Part shown: piece by piece, positions 26,897 to 36,297 of the stretch
Layout of the letters: every line of letters begins with the position of its first letter
Position numbering within the stretch: position 1 is the stretch's first letter
Assembly: GCA_009695065.1 (NCBI GenBank)
Contig: SIBR01000004.1
Location: 66,229-130,228 of the forward strand
DNA length: 64,000 nucleotides
Reading direction: 5' to 3'
Origin: Opitutus sp.
GTDB lineage: Bacteria > Verrucomicrobiota > Verrucomicrobiae > Opitutales > Opitutaceae
Made by a program: the position numbers and the translations under genes
The notes under the pieces: model-generated
What the model saw: the letters and a program-made list of their open reading frames with translations, nothing else
Told to the model about the DNA's origin: nothing
The model's database searches: none

Positions 26897-27862
26897 ATGG
26901 GTTTCGGCATTCGAGATATTCTGCGGTGGTTTCCGGATTTCCGGCGGCTGGAAAGACACAACGCGCGCTTGCGGGCGCAGGTGGAGGAGGTGGAGCGGGA
27001 GCGGGAGCGGGAACGGGCGCGATACGCGGAATGGATGCGCTTCTCGCCGCCGGGACATTTCTATTCGCCCTTGCCGTCGGGCGAGGAAATCGCGGACGCC
27101 TACGCGCGCGGTGGTTTCGGCCCGCCCTTTGCCGCCGTGGATCTGAACGAGGCGGGGCAGTTTGCGCGGCTGGAAAAATTCGCCGCGTATTACGCGGAAC
27201 AGCCGTTTCCGGAGCAACCGGTCGCGGGCCGGCGCTTCCATCTGGATAACTCCTCTTACGGACACTACGACGCGATCATGCTCTACGGCATGCTGCGCGA
27301 GGCGGCCCCGCGCCGCATCATCGAGGTCGGCTCGGGCTTCAGTTCCGCGGCGATGCTGGATCTCAACGAGCTCGTGCTCGACGGTGGCGTGGCGTTTACC
27401 TTCATCGATCCGGACATGACGCGGCTGCGTCCGCTTTTGCGGCCCGAGGATCTCACCCGGTGCACGTTGATCGAGCGCCGCGTGCAGGAAGTGCCGCTCG
27501 AAATTTTCGCGCAGCTGGAGGAAAACGACGTGCTGTTCATCGACTCGTCGCACGTGAGCAAGATTGGCAGCGACGTGAACCGGCTGTTCTTCGACGTGCT
27601 GCCGGCGCTGGCGCCCGGGGTGCTCGTCCACATTCACGACGTGGCGGGCAATCTCGAATATCCGCGGGACTGGCTCGAAGAGGGGCGCGCGTGGAACGAG
27701 CAGTATCTGTTACGTGCGTTCCTGATGAACAACGCGGCGTATCGCGTCGAGTTGTTCACGGCCTGGCTGTGGAACCAAAAACTCGATTTCATCCGCGAGC
27801 ACATGCCGCTCTGCGCCCGTGGCGGTGGCGGGCAGATGTGGCTGCGGAAGCTGGCGCGCTAA
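26897..27862 (+). CDS. Class I SAM methyltransferase with N-terminal coiled coil
   Basis: A 321-residue protein. Residues about 15-45 form a charged coiled coil (ERERERERARYAEWMRF), followed by a methyltransferase of the Methyltransf_24 type. The SAM-binding glycine segment is RIIEVGSGFSSAAMLDLNEL near residue 135. FTFIDPD marks the acidic strand 2 end, and DVLFIDSSHVSKIGSDVN the catalytic metal/acid region. The C-terminal part ends in tryptophan-rich LFTAWLWNQKLDF. It likely methylates a sugar or glycan intermediate, given its place in the island; the coiled coil may tether it to a partner. The pair with the preceding gene looks like an operon. Confidence 0.83.
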   Translation: MGFGIRDILRWFPDFRRLERHNARLRAQVEEVERERERERARYAEWMRFSPPGHFYSPLPSGEEIADAYARGGFGPPFAAVDLNEAGQFARLEKFAAYYAEQPFPEQPVAGRRFHLDNSSYGHYDAIMLYGMLREAAPRRIIEVGSGFSSAAMLDLNELVLDGGVAFTFIDPDMTRLRPLLRPEDLTRCTLIERRVQEVPLEIFAQLEENDVLFIDSSHVSKIGSDVNRLFFDVLPALAPGVLVHIHDVAGNLEYPRDWLEEGRAWNEQYLLRAFLMNNAAYRVELFTAWLWNQKLDFIREHMPLCARGGGGQMWLRKLAR

Positions 27863-27890
27863 CACCGGGCGGGCGCGAAGAGCTGTCTGA

Positions 27891-29528
27891 TCAGAACCCG
27901 GCGATCGCCTCAAGCCGGCGGCGGTAGCGGGCGCCGATCACGGCCGGAGCGAAACGGGCCTCGATCGTGGCGCGCGCGGCAGCGCCGAGCCGGGCGCCGA
28001 GCGTGCGATCGGCGAAGAGCCGGGTCATGTGCTCCGCGGCGTGCGCCACATCGGGATCGGCCCACGTGGAGCCTTTGGCGTAGGGTCCGTGATTCTGTTC
28101 GAGCGTGACGAGGTTCGCCCGGACGGGGCAGCCGTTGTCCGGGGTGACGAACTCGGCGGGAGCCGACCAGTCGGTGGAGATCACCGGCTTGGCGAGAAAC
28201 ATGGCCTCGGCGATCGCGAGCCCGAAACCCTCGGAGCGGTGCAGCGAGACGAAGCAGTCGCACGCGGCCTCCAAGGCATAGATGTCGGCTCGCGACAGCG
28301 TTTCGGTCAGCAGCACCGTGCCCGGCAGATCGCGCACGCTTTGTTGCAGCGCGGCAAAATCCGCGTCGTTGCCCGCGACGTTCTGGACCTTGATCACCAG
28401 CGCGGCTCCGCGGCCCGCCAGTCCGGAACGGCGGAAGGCCTCGATGGCGGCGCGGGGATTTTTGCGCGCAGAATAGGAATTAAGGTCGAAGAGCGTGAGA
28501 AAAAGAAACGCGGCGGCGGGCAGCCCGAGGCGGGCGCGGAGTTGGGCGGTGCTTTCGGCGGGGCGCGGAAAGCCGATCGCGTGCGGCATGGTCAGCACCG
28601 GCACCGGAGACTTCATCGCGAGCGCGGCGGCGGTGAAATCGCTGGGACACCAGACTTCGTCGTAGTAGTCGAAGCTCGGCACCCAAGCGTCGGGAAACTC
28701 GGGCAGCTCCCACGCAAAATAGGCGATGTTGTATTTGCCGGCGCGGAAGCCCGCGCCGTGGTGGTGGTCGAGGTCGCGCGACGCGGGCGGATCGAGGTGG
28801 ACGACGTTGACGTCGTGCGGATTCGTCTCCTCCAAGCGCGAGGCGTAGGTCGGGTCGCCGAGCCGGTTTTTGCAGGAGAGCTTGAGCGGCACGAGTGCGA
28901 CGGGAATGCCGGTGGCATCGGCCGCGCGCACCATGCAGCGCGCCGATTCTCCGACGCCGAGGTCGGCGGTGAGAAAGCCGGCCACGTTCAGGCCGAGTTT
29001 GGCGTGGCGGCGGACATAGCTCAACGAGAGCGGGGCGTCGCGCTGCGAGAAATCGAAAAGGGTTTCGCCCTCGGCGGTGGCGAGGGTCAGGAGCCGCAAC
29101 TGGCGGTTCTTATTCTGGGCGCGAAAGCGCTGCCACGCGCCAAGCCCCGTGACGCGGCCGAGCCACGCGAGCAGATCGGTGCCGGCGACACCGTGAAGGC
29201 GCAGTGCAATCACGACGCTTTGGGCCGCGGGCAGCGGGATCTCGAGCTGCCAGGGGCCGGGGGCCGGTGAGGCCAGCGTTGCCACCACGCGACCGTTTAC
29301 CGCCACGGTGAGGCCGGGCGAGCCGGTCTCAAGGCCCCGGGCCGCCGGATGCGGGCGGACCTCGCCGCGCAAGAGCAGCCCGCGGGTGCCGGCGAGCGGA
29401 GGCAGGTGCAATCTCCCGTTTTCCCGAATCCACGCGGAGTCGGGGGCGAACTCGTCGAAGTAAATGCCGCGGTAGGCGGAAAAGCGCCGGGAAACAGCGC
29501 CGCCGGAAGGCGTGGAGACGGTGCGCAT
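27891..29528 (-). CDS. Family 4 glycosyltransferase with N-terminal beta domain
   Basis: A 545-residue GT4 enzyme. Residues 1-150 form a beta-sandwich-like domain (GRLHLPPLAGTRGLLLRGEV, then GLTVAVNGRVVATLA), as seen in accessory domains on other island proteins. GT4 follows: NVAGFLTADLGVGESARCMV, then FAWELPEFPDAWVPSFDYYD with EVWCPSDFT, and the E-x7-E stretch EGFGLAIAEAMFLAKP near residues 450-465. Start taken at the ATG at 29528 (MRTVSTPSGG); an upstream frame to 29576 is possible but overlaps a divergent gap. Single gene on the minus strand, flanked by plus-strand genes on both sides. Sugar and acceptor unknown. Confidence 0.85.
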   Translation of the reverse strand: MRTVSTPSGGAVSRRFSAYRGIYFDEFAPDSAWIRENGRLHLPPLAGTRGLLLRGEVRPHPAARGLETGSPGLTVAVNGRVVATLASPAPGPWQLEIPLPAAQSVVIALRLHGVAGTDLLAWLGRVTGLGAWQRFRAQNKNRQLRLLTLATAEGETLFDFSQRDAPLSLSYVRRHAKLGLNVAGFLTADLGVGESARCMVRAADATGIPVALVPLKLSCKNRLGDPTYASRLEETNPHDVNVVHLDPPASRDLDHHHGAGFRAGKYNIAYFAWELPEFPDAWVPSFDYYDEVWCPSDFTAAALAMKSPVPVLTMPHAIGFPRPAESTAQLRARLGLPAAAFLFLTLFDLNSYSARKNPRAAIEAFRRSGLAGRGAALVIKVQNVAGNDADFAALQQSVRDLPGTVLLTETLSRADIYALEAACDCFVSLHRSEGFGLAIAEAMFLAKPVISTDWSAPAEFVTPDNGCPVRANLVTLEQNHGPYAKGSTWADPDVAHAAEHMTRLFADRTLGARLGAAARATIEARFAPAVIGARYRRRLEAIAGF

Positions 29529-29679
29529 GCGTTGGACCGCCCAGCGAAGGGCCCGGCCCCGGGGTTGGCAAAACATTACGGGCGGGTCGCTGTCGTCCCC
29601 GGTGGCGTCTAGCGGTTCAGTCGGTCCACGGCACCGGGAAATTGCAGCTTGCCGGGAGTCGCGTGGACGCGTTTTAAAG

Positions 29680-31851
29680 ATGGAGCTTCTACGTCATCGA
29701 GATACCCCTCTCGTGCAACCCCAACCCTTGGTTAGATTTTTTGCGGCGATCGCCGCGCACTGGCGCGTCGGCTTGCTCAGTGCTCTTACCGCCGTCGTGT
29801 GGGTGGCGCATTACGACCGCTGGACGCTGGAAAGCTGGTCCCTGCCGACGAATTACCGTGGCGACGCGTTGGAAATCCTGACGCGCATCCAGGCGGCGTC
29901 AGAGGGCGACCTGGTGCCTTTTCACCCGCAGACCGTTTTGCGGCTCGGGATGCCTTTCGGTGCGGACTGGAGCGCCTATCCCTCGTCGGATTTGCTCCTG
30001 ATCTGGGGGCTGGGTCGCGTGGCCAGAGTGGTGGGGGTGTTTCCGACGGCGAATCTGGCGATGTTGCTGGCGGCGGTCATCGGCGCGCTGGCTTTCTACG
30101 GCTGTGCACGCTGGCTGCGCGCACGATGGGAGTGGGCATTTGCCACGGCGCTGCTTTTCGCCTTCACGTATCAGACTTTTCATCGCGGGCTCCCGCACTT
30201 GTTTTTCCTGTTTTCGTGGACGGTGCCGCTCGCCTTGCTGGCGTCGGGGATCGTGGCATCGAGCCGGCGGGTGGGGTGGCGGAAGGGAAGCGGTGCATTT
30301 TGCCTCGGCACGGCCGCGGTGATCGGCATCAGCAATCCGTATATGCTCTTCCTGTTTCTGCAGTTGCTCGGGTGGGCGCTGATCGCGCAATGGATCGGAC
30401 CGCGTCGGCGGGAGAACATCCAGATCGGGCTGGTCGCGCTGGCCGTGGCGGTGGCGGCCTTTTTCATCGTCGAGTCTCATGTCTGGCTTTTCGCCTCGGA
30501 TACGGCGGCGGCTTCGCCGTTGGAGCGAAGTTACGGTGGCACGGAGCGCTACGCCTTGAAAGCGATCGAACTGCTGCTGCCGGGGGCGGGTCATCGTTGG
30601 GACGTGTTCGCATTTCTGGGCAACCGGTACCTGCGCTGGTCGGAATGGCGCGGCGGCGAGGCATCTTTTCCTTATCTTGGCATGGTGGGCATCGCGGGGT
30701 TGGGTTGCCTGGGCTATGCCGCCTTGCGCGCGATCTGGCGCCGGCGGCGTATTCCCGGGCTGGCCCTGCCGGTCGGATGGGTGCTGGCCTTTGCCTCATT
30801 GGGTGCGGGGACGAACATCATCGCGTTTTTCACCGGTCTGTTCCTGTTTCGCGCCTCCAACCGGTTCAGCGTTTTCGTTTCGGCAGTGGTACTCCTCTTT
30901 CTCGCGGCCCGACTGGCGCGCTGGTCGCAGGCGCGGCCGGCGTGGTTGAGCCTGGCCGCCGCCGCTTTGCTGGCGGCGTTCGGCCTGGCGGACCAGTTGC
31001 CCCGGGCGCCGGGACCGGCTGAGCAAGTCCGGATTGCCCGGCTGATCGATACGGATCGTGAACTCGGCCGGATGCTGAAAGGCAAACTCGCGCCCGGGGC
31101 GATGGTGTTTCAACTGCCCGTGTTGATGTTTCCCGAGGCACCGGTCCTGCACCAGCTCCACGACTACGAACATTTCCGGCCGTATCTGGCGACCCGGTCG
31201 TTGCGATTCAGCTATGGCGAGCTAAAGGGGAGTCGCGGTCGCTGGCAGCGCGATATGGAGGGATTGCCCACGGCGGAACTGGTGCGGCGACTGGAGAGCT
31301 ATGGGTTTTCCGCCTTGTATTTAAACCGGAACGGTTTCGCGGACCGCGGTGAAAAAGTGCTGGCGGAGCTGACGACGATCGGACGGACCCGCCGGATTGA
31401 AGGGGCCCTGGGTGAGCAGGTGGTCGTGCTGCTGCAGCCGGCCTCGAAATGGGAGATGCCGGTGGCGCGCCGGTTGACCTTTGGGCACGGCTGGCACAAA
31501 GCCCGGGTCGGCGAGCCCCGATGGGCCTATGGGCCCGCGGCCTTCTCCTACCACAACCCTCACCCGCGCCCGATGAAAACCAAAGTGCACTTGGTGATGA
31601 GCGCCGTGGAACCGCGCAATGTCGTCTTCCGTTTAAATCGCGGTGAGCGCATCGAGCGAACGATCGGTGGCACTCAACGCGAAATTATTCTAACGGTCAC
31701 TCTGCGCCCGGGCTTCAACCGGTTCGACGTCGAATCGCGGGAGCCGGCTTTGCGGTTGTCGAACGAACGCGATCAACTGCGATCCTTTGCCGTGCACGAA
31801 AGCACCGTGGAAGCCGTCGCGGAGCCGCACGTGGGCGCGGTCAAGGGATAG
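29680..31851 (+). CDS. Large GT-C-like membrane protein with C-terminal beta module
   Basis: A 723-residue protein with about twelve hydrophobic segments in residues 20-450. The first periplasmic loop has NYRGDALEILTRIQAASEGD, then HPQTVLRLGMPFGADWSAYP, an acidic loop typical of GT-C sugar transferases. A soluble part from about residue 460 is followed by the module GWHKARVGEPRWAYG at about residue 602, which ends in a beta-rich tail (LRPGFNRFDVESREP). Function probably membrane glycan assembly. Start ATG at 29680; earlier in-frame text to 29512 is antisense to the GT4 gene. It is not coupled to the next gene, which starts 298 bases later. Confidence 0.78.
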   Translation: MELLRHRDTPLVQPQPLVRFFAAIAAHWRVGLLSALTAVVWVAHYDRWTLESWSLPTNYRGDALEILTRIQAASEGDLVPFHPQTVLRLGMPFGADWSAYPSSDLLLIWGLGRVARVVGVFPTANLAMLLAAVIGALAFYGCARWLRARWEWAFATALLFAFTYQTFHRGLPHLFFLFSWTVPLALLASGIVASSRRVGWRKGSGAFCLGTAAVIGISNPYMLFLFLQLLGWALIAQWIGPRRRENIQIGLVALAVAVAAFFIVESHVWLFASDTAAASPLERSYGGTERYALKAIELLLPGAGHRWDVFAFLGNRYLRWSEWRGGEASFPYLGMVGIAGLGCLGYAALRAIWRRRRIPGLALPVGWVLAFASLGAGTNIIAFFTGLFLFRASNRFSVFVSAVVLLFLAARLARWSQARPAWLSLAAAALLAAFGLADQLPRAPGPAEQVRIARLIDTDRELGRMLKGKLAPGAMVFQLPVLMFPEAPVLHQLHDYEHFRPYLATRSLRFSYGELKGSRGRWQRDMEGLPTAELVRRLESYGFSALYLNRNGFADRGEKVLAELTTIGRTRRIEGALGEQVVVLLQPASKWEMPVARRLTFGHGWHKARVGEPRWAYGPAAFSYHNPHPRPMKTKVHLVMSAVEPRNVVFRLNRGERIERTIGGTQREIILTVTLRPGFNRFDVESREPALRLSNERDQLRSFAVHESTVEAVAEPHVGAVKG

Positions 31852-32149
31852 GATCCCGGCGGTTCCGGATACGGCGGACGGGACCTGGAGCCGGGCCCCC
31901 TGACATCCACGGATCCACGGTGGGTCGTTCCCATCGGAGGCCGTGGGGATGTTTGATTGCCAGTGGAGTCCCGTTGATGGAGTCAAAGCAGCCGGCTCCG
32001 CGACACGACCGTGCATTCCCGCGGCCGGGTTTGGGCGCCACGCGAAGGGGATGGTTTCTGACTTCAAAGGTGGGGGCGTCCGGCCAGCCCGCGTGGAGTG
32101 GGCTTGCGTGCGCAGGCGGTCTATGCGACGCCTTCGCCAACCCCAAACG

Positions 32150-32929
32150 ATGGAAGCCGACGAATACGTGAAACTCGTCGCGGTTGAGGACCGCATGTGG
32201 TATTTTCGCGCGCTTCACGCCCATGTGGCCCGGGCGCTTGATGGGGGTGATCTGCCCGAGGATGCCAATGTCCTCGATGCCGGTTGCGGCACGGGCGGTC
32301 TGCTCCGCCGACTGTCCGGCCTGCACCCGGGATGGAAGTGGACCGGAGTGGATCTATCGCCCGCGGCTTGCCGGTTTGCCCGGGAGCGAGCGGGCCCAAC
32401 GACGGAAATCAAGGAGGCCTCGGTCACGGCCCTGCCGTTTCCCGATGCCAGCTTCGATGCCTTGGTCTCGGCGGACGCACTTTACCACGTGGCCGACGAT
32501 GCCGCCGCCTTGCGCGAATTCGCGCGTGTCCTGCGTCCGGGCGGAATCGTGGTCGTCAATGTTCCGGCCTATCGCTGGTTGTGGTCGTATCACGACGACG
32601 CGGTGCACTCCTGCCGGCGGTACGGCCGGCGGGAGGTGCTGGCGAAGCTGGGGGGCGCGGGTTTTTCCGGCACCGAGGCGACGTTCTGGAACACGCTGCC
32701 TTTTCCCCTGATCGTCGCGCGACGCAAACTGTTGCCGCGCCCGCGTGGCGGCAGTGACGTGCGGCTTTTCCCACCGGCCGTTGAAGCCGCGTTCAACCTG
32801 GCGATGGCGGTGGAACGAGCGTGGTTGCGGGGGGGCGGGTCGCTGCCCTTTGGCGTTTCGATTTTTGCCGTCGGGCGAAAGCCGGCGGTGGGACCGGCTG
32901 CCTCGGAAAGGCCGGGTGCGCAGTCATGA
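32150..32929 (+). CDS. Class I SAM methyltransferase
   Basis: A 259-residue methyltransferase of the Methyltransf_11 type. Motif I is NVLDAGCGTGGLLRRLSGLH near residue 45, post-I GVDLSPAACRFARERAG, and the third strand VSADALYHVADDAAALREFA. The N-terminal helix YVKLVAVEDRMWYFRALHAH appears in methyltransferases found next to lipid-linked glycan genes. Its stop overlaps the next gene's start (ATGATGA at 32926), so the two are translated together. Substrate is presumably a sugar on the glycan. The long open frame before 32150 is out-of-frame noise; ATG chosen by family length. Confidence 0.86.
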   Translation: MEADEYVKLVAVEDRMWYFRALHAHVARALDGGDLPEDANVLDAGCGTGGLLRRLSGLHPGWKWTGVDLSPAACRFARERAGPTTEIKEASVTALPFPDASFDALVSADALYHVADDAAALREFARVLRPGGIVVVNVPAYRWLWSYHDDAVHSCRRYGRREVLAKLGGAGFSGTEATFWNTLPFPLIVARRKLLPRPRGGSDVRLFPPAVEAAFNLAMAVERAWLRGGGSLPFGVSIFAVGRKPAVGPAASERPGAQS

Positions 32930-35112
32930 TGACTTTGGCGGTCGCATTCGGGGTGATGATTCACGTGCTCTTCTGGGGCGCAGGACTGGCGATGCTGGCC
33001 ATGCCCGACCGTTGGCGCCGGTTTTGGCCGGTGCTGGTGCCCGCAGCCGGCCTGGCACTGCAATCGCTGGTGGTCTGGATCGGAGCGCATGCGAATCTCC
33101 GGGGCACCGACAGCTACGGCTGGGCCAGTGAAGTGCTTCCCGTGGTGCTACTGGCGTTTGGGTTGAGGAGCCGGGGCCTGCGGAGCGGCCTGATTGACCT
33201 CGGTCGATTCGGCCTGGTTTTCGCGGCGATGGCGGCCTGCCTCGGCGCACTTGCGCTCAGTCTCGTCCTGGCCGCGAAAGGACTGACCACCGTTTCGCTC
33301 GGCAGCTGCGATGCCGCGGACTATGCGGCGGGCGCCCGGGTCCTGCAGGAATTCGCGCGCACGGACCGAGAGGGATTTCTGGGGCTGACCGAAGTGGTGC
33401 GCGTGATGTCGACGGACAATTTTTTCGATTTCTGGCTCCGGCTGAATCATTTCACGCCCTCGGCCCTGATCGCCCTGAACGGGAGTATTTTTCATTGTGC
33501 CCCGCACGAGCTGACAAGCCTGATGACCGCGGTGTTGCTGGCGTCGTCGTTGCCCGTGGTGTTTCTGATCGCGCGCGGGGTGTTGCGCTACAGCGGCGGC
33601 ATCAGCCTGGGCATTGCGGTGCTTTATGCGTTCAGCCCGGTCGTCTGGTATGCCTTTGCGCATGTGGCGATGGGGCAGTTGCTCGGCAGTCAGGGCATCG
33701 CGGTGCTCACGTGGGCGGGCATTTCGCTGTGGCGTGGCAGGCTCACGATCAAGCGGACGCTTGCCTGGAGCGGCGTGCTGGCGATCGGCTACACGGTGCT
33801 GCTTGGCAGTTATAATTTCATTCTGCTGGTGTGTCTCGTGCCGGCGCTGGCGTATGCGGGTGGATTGGCCGCGTGGCACGGCGATTGGGCCCGGTTTGGG
33901 CGCTGGCTGGCGGCGATGCTGGCGCCACTGCTCGTTTGCGGGATCGTCATGGCGGAACGGGTCGCCGGCCTGGCGGAACGTTTCACGTTGCTCCGAACGT
34001 ATGATTTTGGCTGGCGCATCCCGGCGTTCAGTCCGGAGGGCTGGCTGGGCATGGTCCAGGGACCCGATCTCCGGGCATGGACGTTTGTGGGGATCCGCTG
34101 GGTGTTGACCACCGTCGTGCTGGCGGCGCTGGGGGTGGCCGTGGCACGAGCCGTCCGGCAGCGGCGGCGCAGCCTGTGGACCGCGGCCTGTCTGAGCCTG
34201 CCGGTGCTCGCGGGTTATGTTTTCCTGCAGGTGCGCGGCGCACGGTTGAACACGAACGCGAGCTACGACGCCTACAAGCTGCTGGCCGTGTTCTACCCGG
34301 AGGTGCTGGCGGCGTTGTGCTGGTGGGTGACGCTGCGGTGGAGCCGCCGGCTGAGCGAATGGCTCGGGGTGGTTTCGCTCGGGGCATTGGTGCTGGGAGG
34401 CAATCTCGTCGGCACGGGGATGATTTTTTATCACCTCTGCAACGCACCGCTCCTGGTCGACGGTGAGTTACGTCAGCTGAGAAAAATCGAGCGGATGCCG
34501 GAAGTCACGTCGGTCAACCTGCTGCTGCCCGACATGTGGTCACGATTGTGGGCGAACGCCTTTCTGCTGCGAAACGAGCAGTTTTTCCCGACGCATACCT
34601 ACGAAGGGCGGTTAAACACGCCGTTGCGCGGCGAATGGAATCTGGCCAGCGGATTGATTTCGCTGCGTTTGCCCGACGGCGCATCAAAGCAGGTCTCCCC
34701 GCATTACACCCTTGTCCGGGCGGGCGCACCGACCCTCATCCGGGTGGATTTCACCCGCGGCTGGCATCCGGAGGAGCGGTTGTCCAATGGCGAGCGCTGG
34801 CGTTGGTCCGAGGGAGACGCCACGGTGCAAATCGACAACCCCCGCGACCGGCCGCTCACCCTGGTGTGCACCCTCGACGCCCGCAGCGTGGAGCCGCGCG
34901 AGGTTGGGCTGGGCAATGCCGGTGCGATGGCCGGCGCGGAGCGCGTCCGGTTTGGAGCGGGGCGAACGAAGCAACAACTGGCGCCGATCTTGGTCCCGCC
35001 GGGCCGCTCGGAACTCACGCTGCACTCGGTCCAGCCGCCGACGATGCTGCCGGGCGACTCCCGCGCGCTCGGTCTCTGTGTTTACGGCTTCGCGATCGAG
35101 GTGCGGGAGTAG
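32926..35112 (+). CDS. Large GT-C-like membrane protein with C-terminal beta module
   Basis: A 728-residue polytopic membrane protein with about thirteen hydrophobic segments. An acidic loop near residue 125 (CDAADYAAGARVLQEFARTD) precedes a conserved membrane core with LNHFTPSALIALNGSIFHCA. The C-terminal soluble part begins at about residue 590 and includes the island's recurring module GWHPEERLSNGERWRWS with a VPPGRSELTLHS tail. It is probably a polymerase or lipid-linked-sugar transferase, as a GT-C fold is suggested by loop pattern, not proven. It is coupled to the preceding methyltransferase by overlapping start and stop codons. Confidence 0.78.
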   Translation: MMTLAVAFGVMIHVLFWGAGLAMLAMPDRWRRFWPVLVPAAGLALQSLVVWIGAHANLRGTDSYGWASEVLPVVLLAFGLRSRGLRSGLIDLGRFGLVFAAMAACLGALALSLVLAAKGLTTVSLGSCDAADYAAGARVLQEFARTDREGFLGLTEVVRVMSTDNFFDFWLRLNHFTPSALIALNGSIFHCAPHELTSLMTAVLLASSLPVVFLIARGVLRYSGGISLGIAVLYAFSPVVWYAFAHVAMGQLLGSQGIAVLTWAGISLWRGRLTIKRTLAWSGVLAIGYTVLLGSYNFILLVCLVPALAYAGGLAAWHGDWARFGRWLAAMLAPLLVCGIVMAERVAGLAERFTLLRTYDFGWRIPAFSPEGWLGMVQGPDLRAWTFVGIRWVLTTVVLAALGVAVARAVRQRRRSLWTAACLSLPVLAGYVFLQVRGARLNTNASYDAYKLLAVFYPEVLAALCWWVTLRWSRRLSEWLGVVSLGALVLGGNLVGTGMIFYHLCNAPLLVDGELRQLRKIERMPEVTSVNLLLPDMWSRLWANAFLLRNEQFFPTHTYEGRLNTPLRGEWNLASGLISLRLPDGASKQVSPHYTLVRAGAPTLIRVDFTRGWHPEERLSNGERWRWSEGDATVQIDNPRDRPLTLVCTLDARSVEPREVGLGNAGAMAGAERVRFGAGRTKQQLAPILVPPGRSELTLHSVQPPTMLPGDSRALGLCVYGFAIEVRE

Positions 35113-35181
35113 CCCCCCGCAGAATTTCGGGTTCGCGGGGAGTCCGGCGAGCGTTCTTGATGTCGATTAACTCCAGCCGCG

Positions 35182-36171
35182 ATGAATTTACGCAAGATAT
35201 ATGCCGGGAAGCGTGTCCTCATTACGGGAGGGCTTGGGTTCATCGGTTCGACGCTTGCCCGCCAGCTTGTGGCCTTGGGTGCGCGTGTTACGATCGTAGA
35301 CTGCCTCGCCCCGGAATACGGCGGGAATCGCCGTAATCTCGCGGGCATTGCCCGGGACGTGAACGTTCACATTGCCGACGTGCGCGACTGGCCGAAGCTG
35401 CCGCGCCTCGTGCGCGGGCAGGATTTCCTTTTCAACCTCGCCGGCCAGACGAGCCACATGGACTCGATGGCGGATCCGCAAACGGACCTCGATATCAACT
35501 GCCGGGCGCAGCTCGCGATTCTCGAAGCGTGCCGCCAGCACAATCGAGAAATCCGCGTCGTCTTTGCCAGCACGCGCCAGATCTACGGCCGGCCGGACTA
35601 TTTGCCCGTCGACGAAAAGCACCCGTTGCGACCAGTGGACGTAAACGGGATCAACAAGATCGCGGGCGAATCCTTTCACCTGCTGTATTCGCGGGTGCAC
35701 GGCATCCGTTCGACGGCCCTGCGGCTGACGAACACGATTGGCCCGCGGATGCGGATCAAGGACGCACGGCAGACGTTCGTGGGCGTGTGGGTGCGTCGGC
35801 TGGTGGAAGGCGAACCGTTCGAAGTCTGGGGCGGGGAACAGTTACGCGATTTCACGTTTGTGGACGACGTGGCCGAGGCCTTTCTGCTCGCCGCCGCGAG
35901 TCCCAAGGCGGAGGGGCTCGCGTTTAACCTCGGTGGTCCGCCGCCGGTTTCGCTCCAACAGCTGGCGGAGACGCTGATCGAAATCAACGGCAGCGGCGTT
36001 TTCACCGTGCGGGAATTTCCGGCGGATCGGAAGAAGATCGATATCGGCGACTACTATGCGGACGACCGGCTCATCGGCCGCAAGCTGGGCTGGAAGCCCA
36101 GGACGGACCTCCGCACGGCGCTGTCCCGCACAGTGGCGTATTACCGGAAAGAACTTCGATACTATGTCTAG
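35182..36171 (+). CDS. Extended SDR sugar-nucleotide epimerase/dehydratase, Tyr-less
   Basis: A 329-residue NAD(P)-dependent extended short-chain dehydrogenase. Rossmann motif VLITGGLGFIGSTLA is at residues 12-26, and FVFASTRQIYG and LRLTNTIGPRMR follow as usual. At the catalytic place, where most members have Y-x-x-x-K, the text reads VDVNGINKIAGE: Lys is kept but Asn replaces the Tyr. Members of related groups may use another acid, or act as a non-redox sugar enzyme. The sequence is otherwise intact. It follows the GT-C gene and precedes a GT2 gene on the same strand, so it probably makes or modifies an NDP-sugar used in the island. Confidence 0.83.
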   Translation: MNLRKIYAGKRVLITGGLGFIGSTLARQLVALGARVTIVDCLAPEYGGNRRNLAGIARDVNVHIADVRDWPKLPRLVRGQDFLFNLAGQTSHMDSMADPQTDLDINCRAQLAILEACRQHNREIRVVFASTRQIYGRPDYLPVDEKHPLRPVDVNGINKIAGESFHLLYSRVHGIRSTALRLTNTIGPRMRIKDARQTFVGVWVRRLVEGEPFEVWGGEQLRDFTFVDDVAEAFLLAAASPKAEGLAFNLGGPPPVSLQQLAETLIEINGSGVFTVREFPADRKKIDIGDYYADDRLIGRKLGWKPRTDLRTALSRTVAYYRKELRYYV

Positions 36172-36297
36172 GCGGTGCGCGGCCGCGGTTGGACCGCGGG
36201 GTCGAATGAGGCCGGCCGGTATGCCTCACGGTCGGGTGACCGGTGATTTTATTCGCGGTCGTTCCGCCGGGTGACCAACGTGCCGTCGGCCCCTATC

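Noticed and set aside
25430..27637. 735-codon minus-strand frame
   Set aside because: Antisense shadow of the GT-C-like gene and methyltransferase; arginine/histidine-rich with no motifs.
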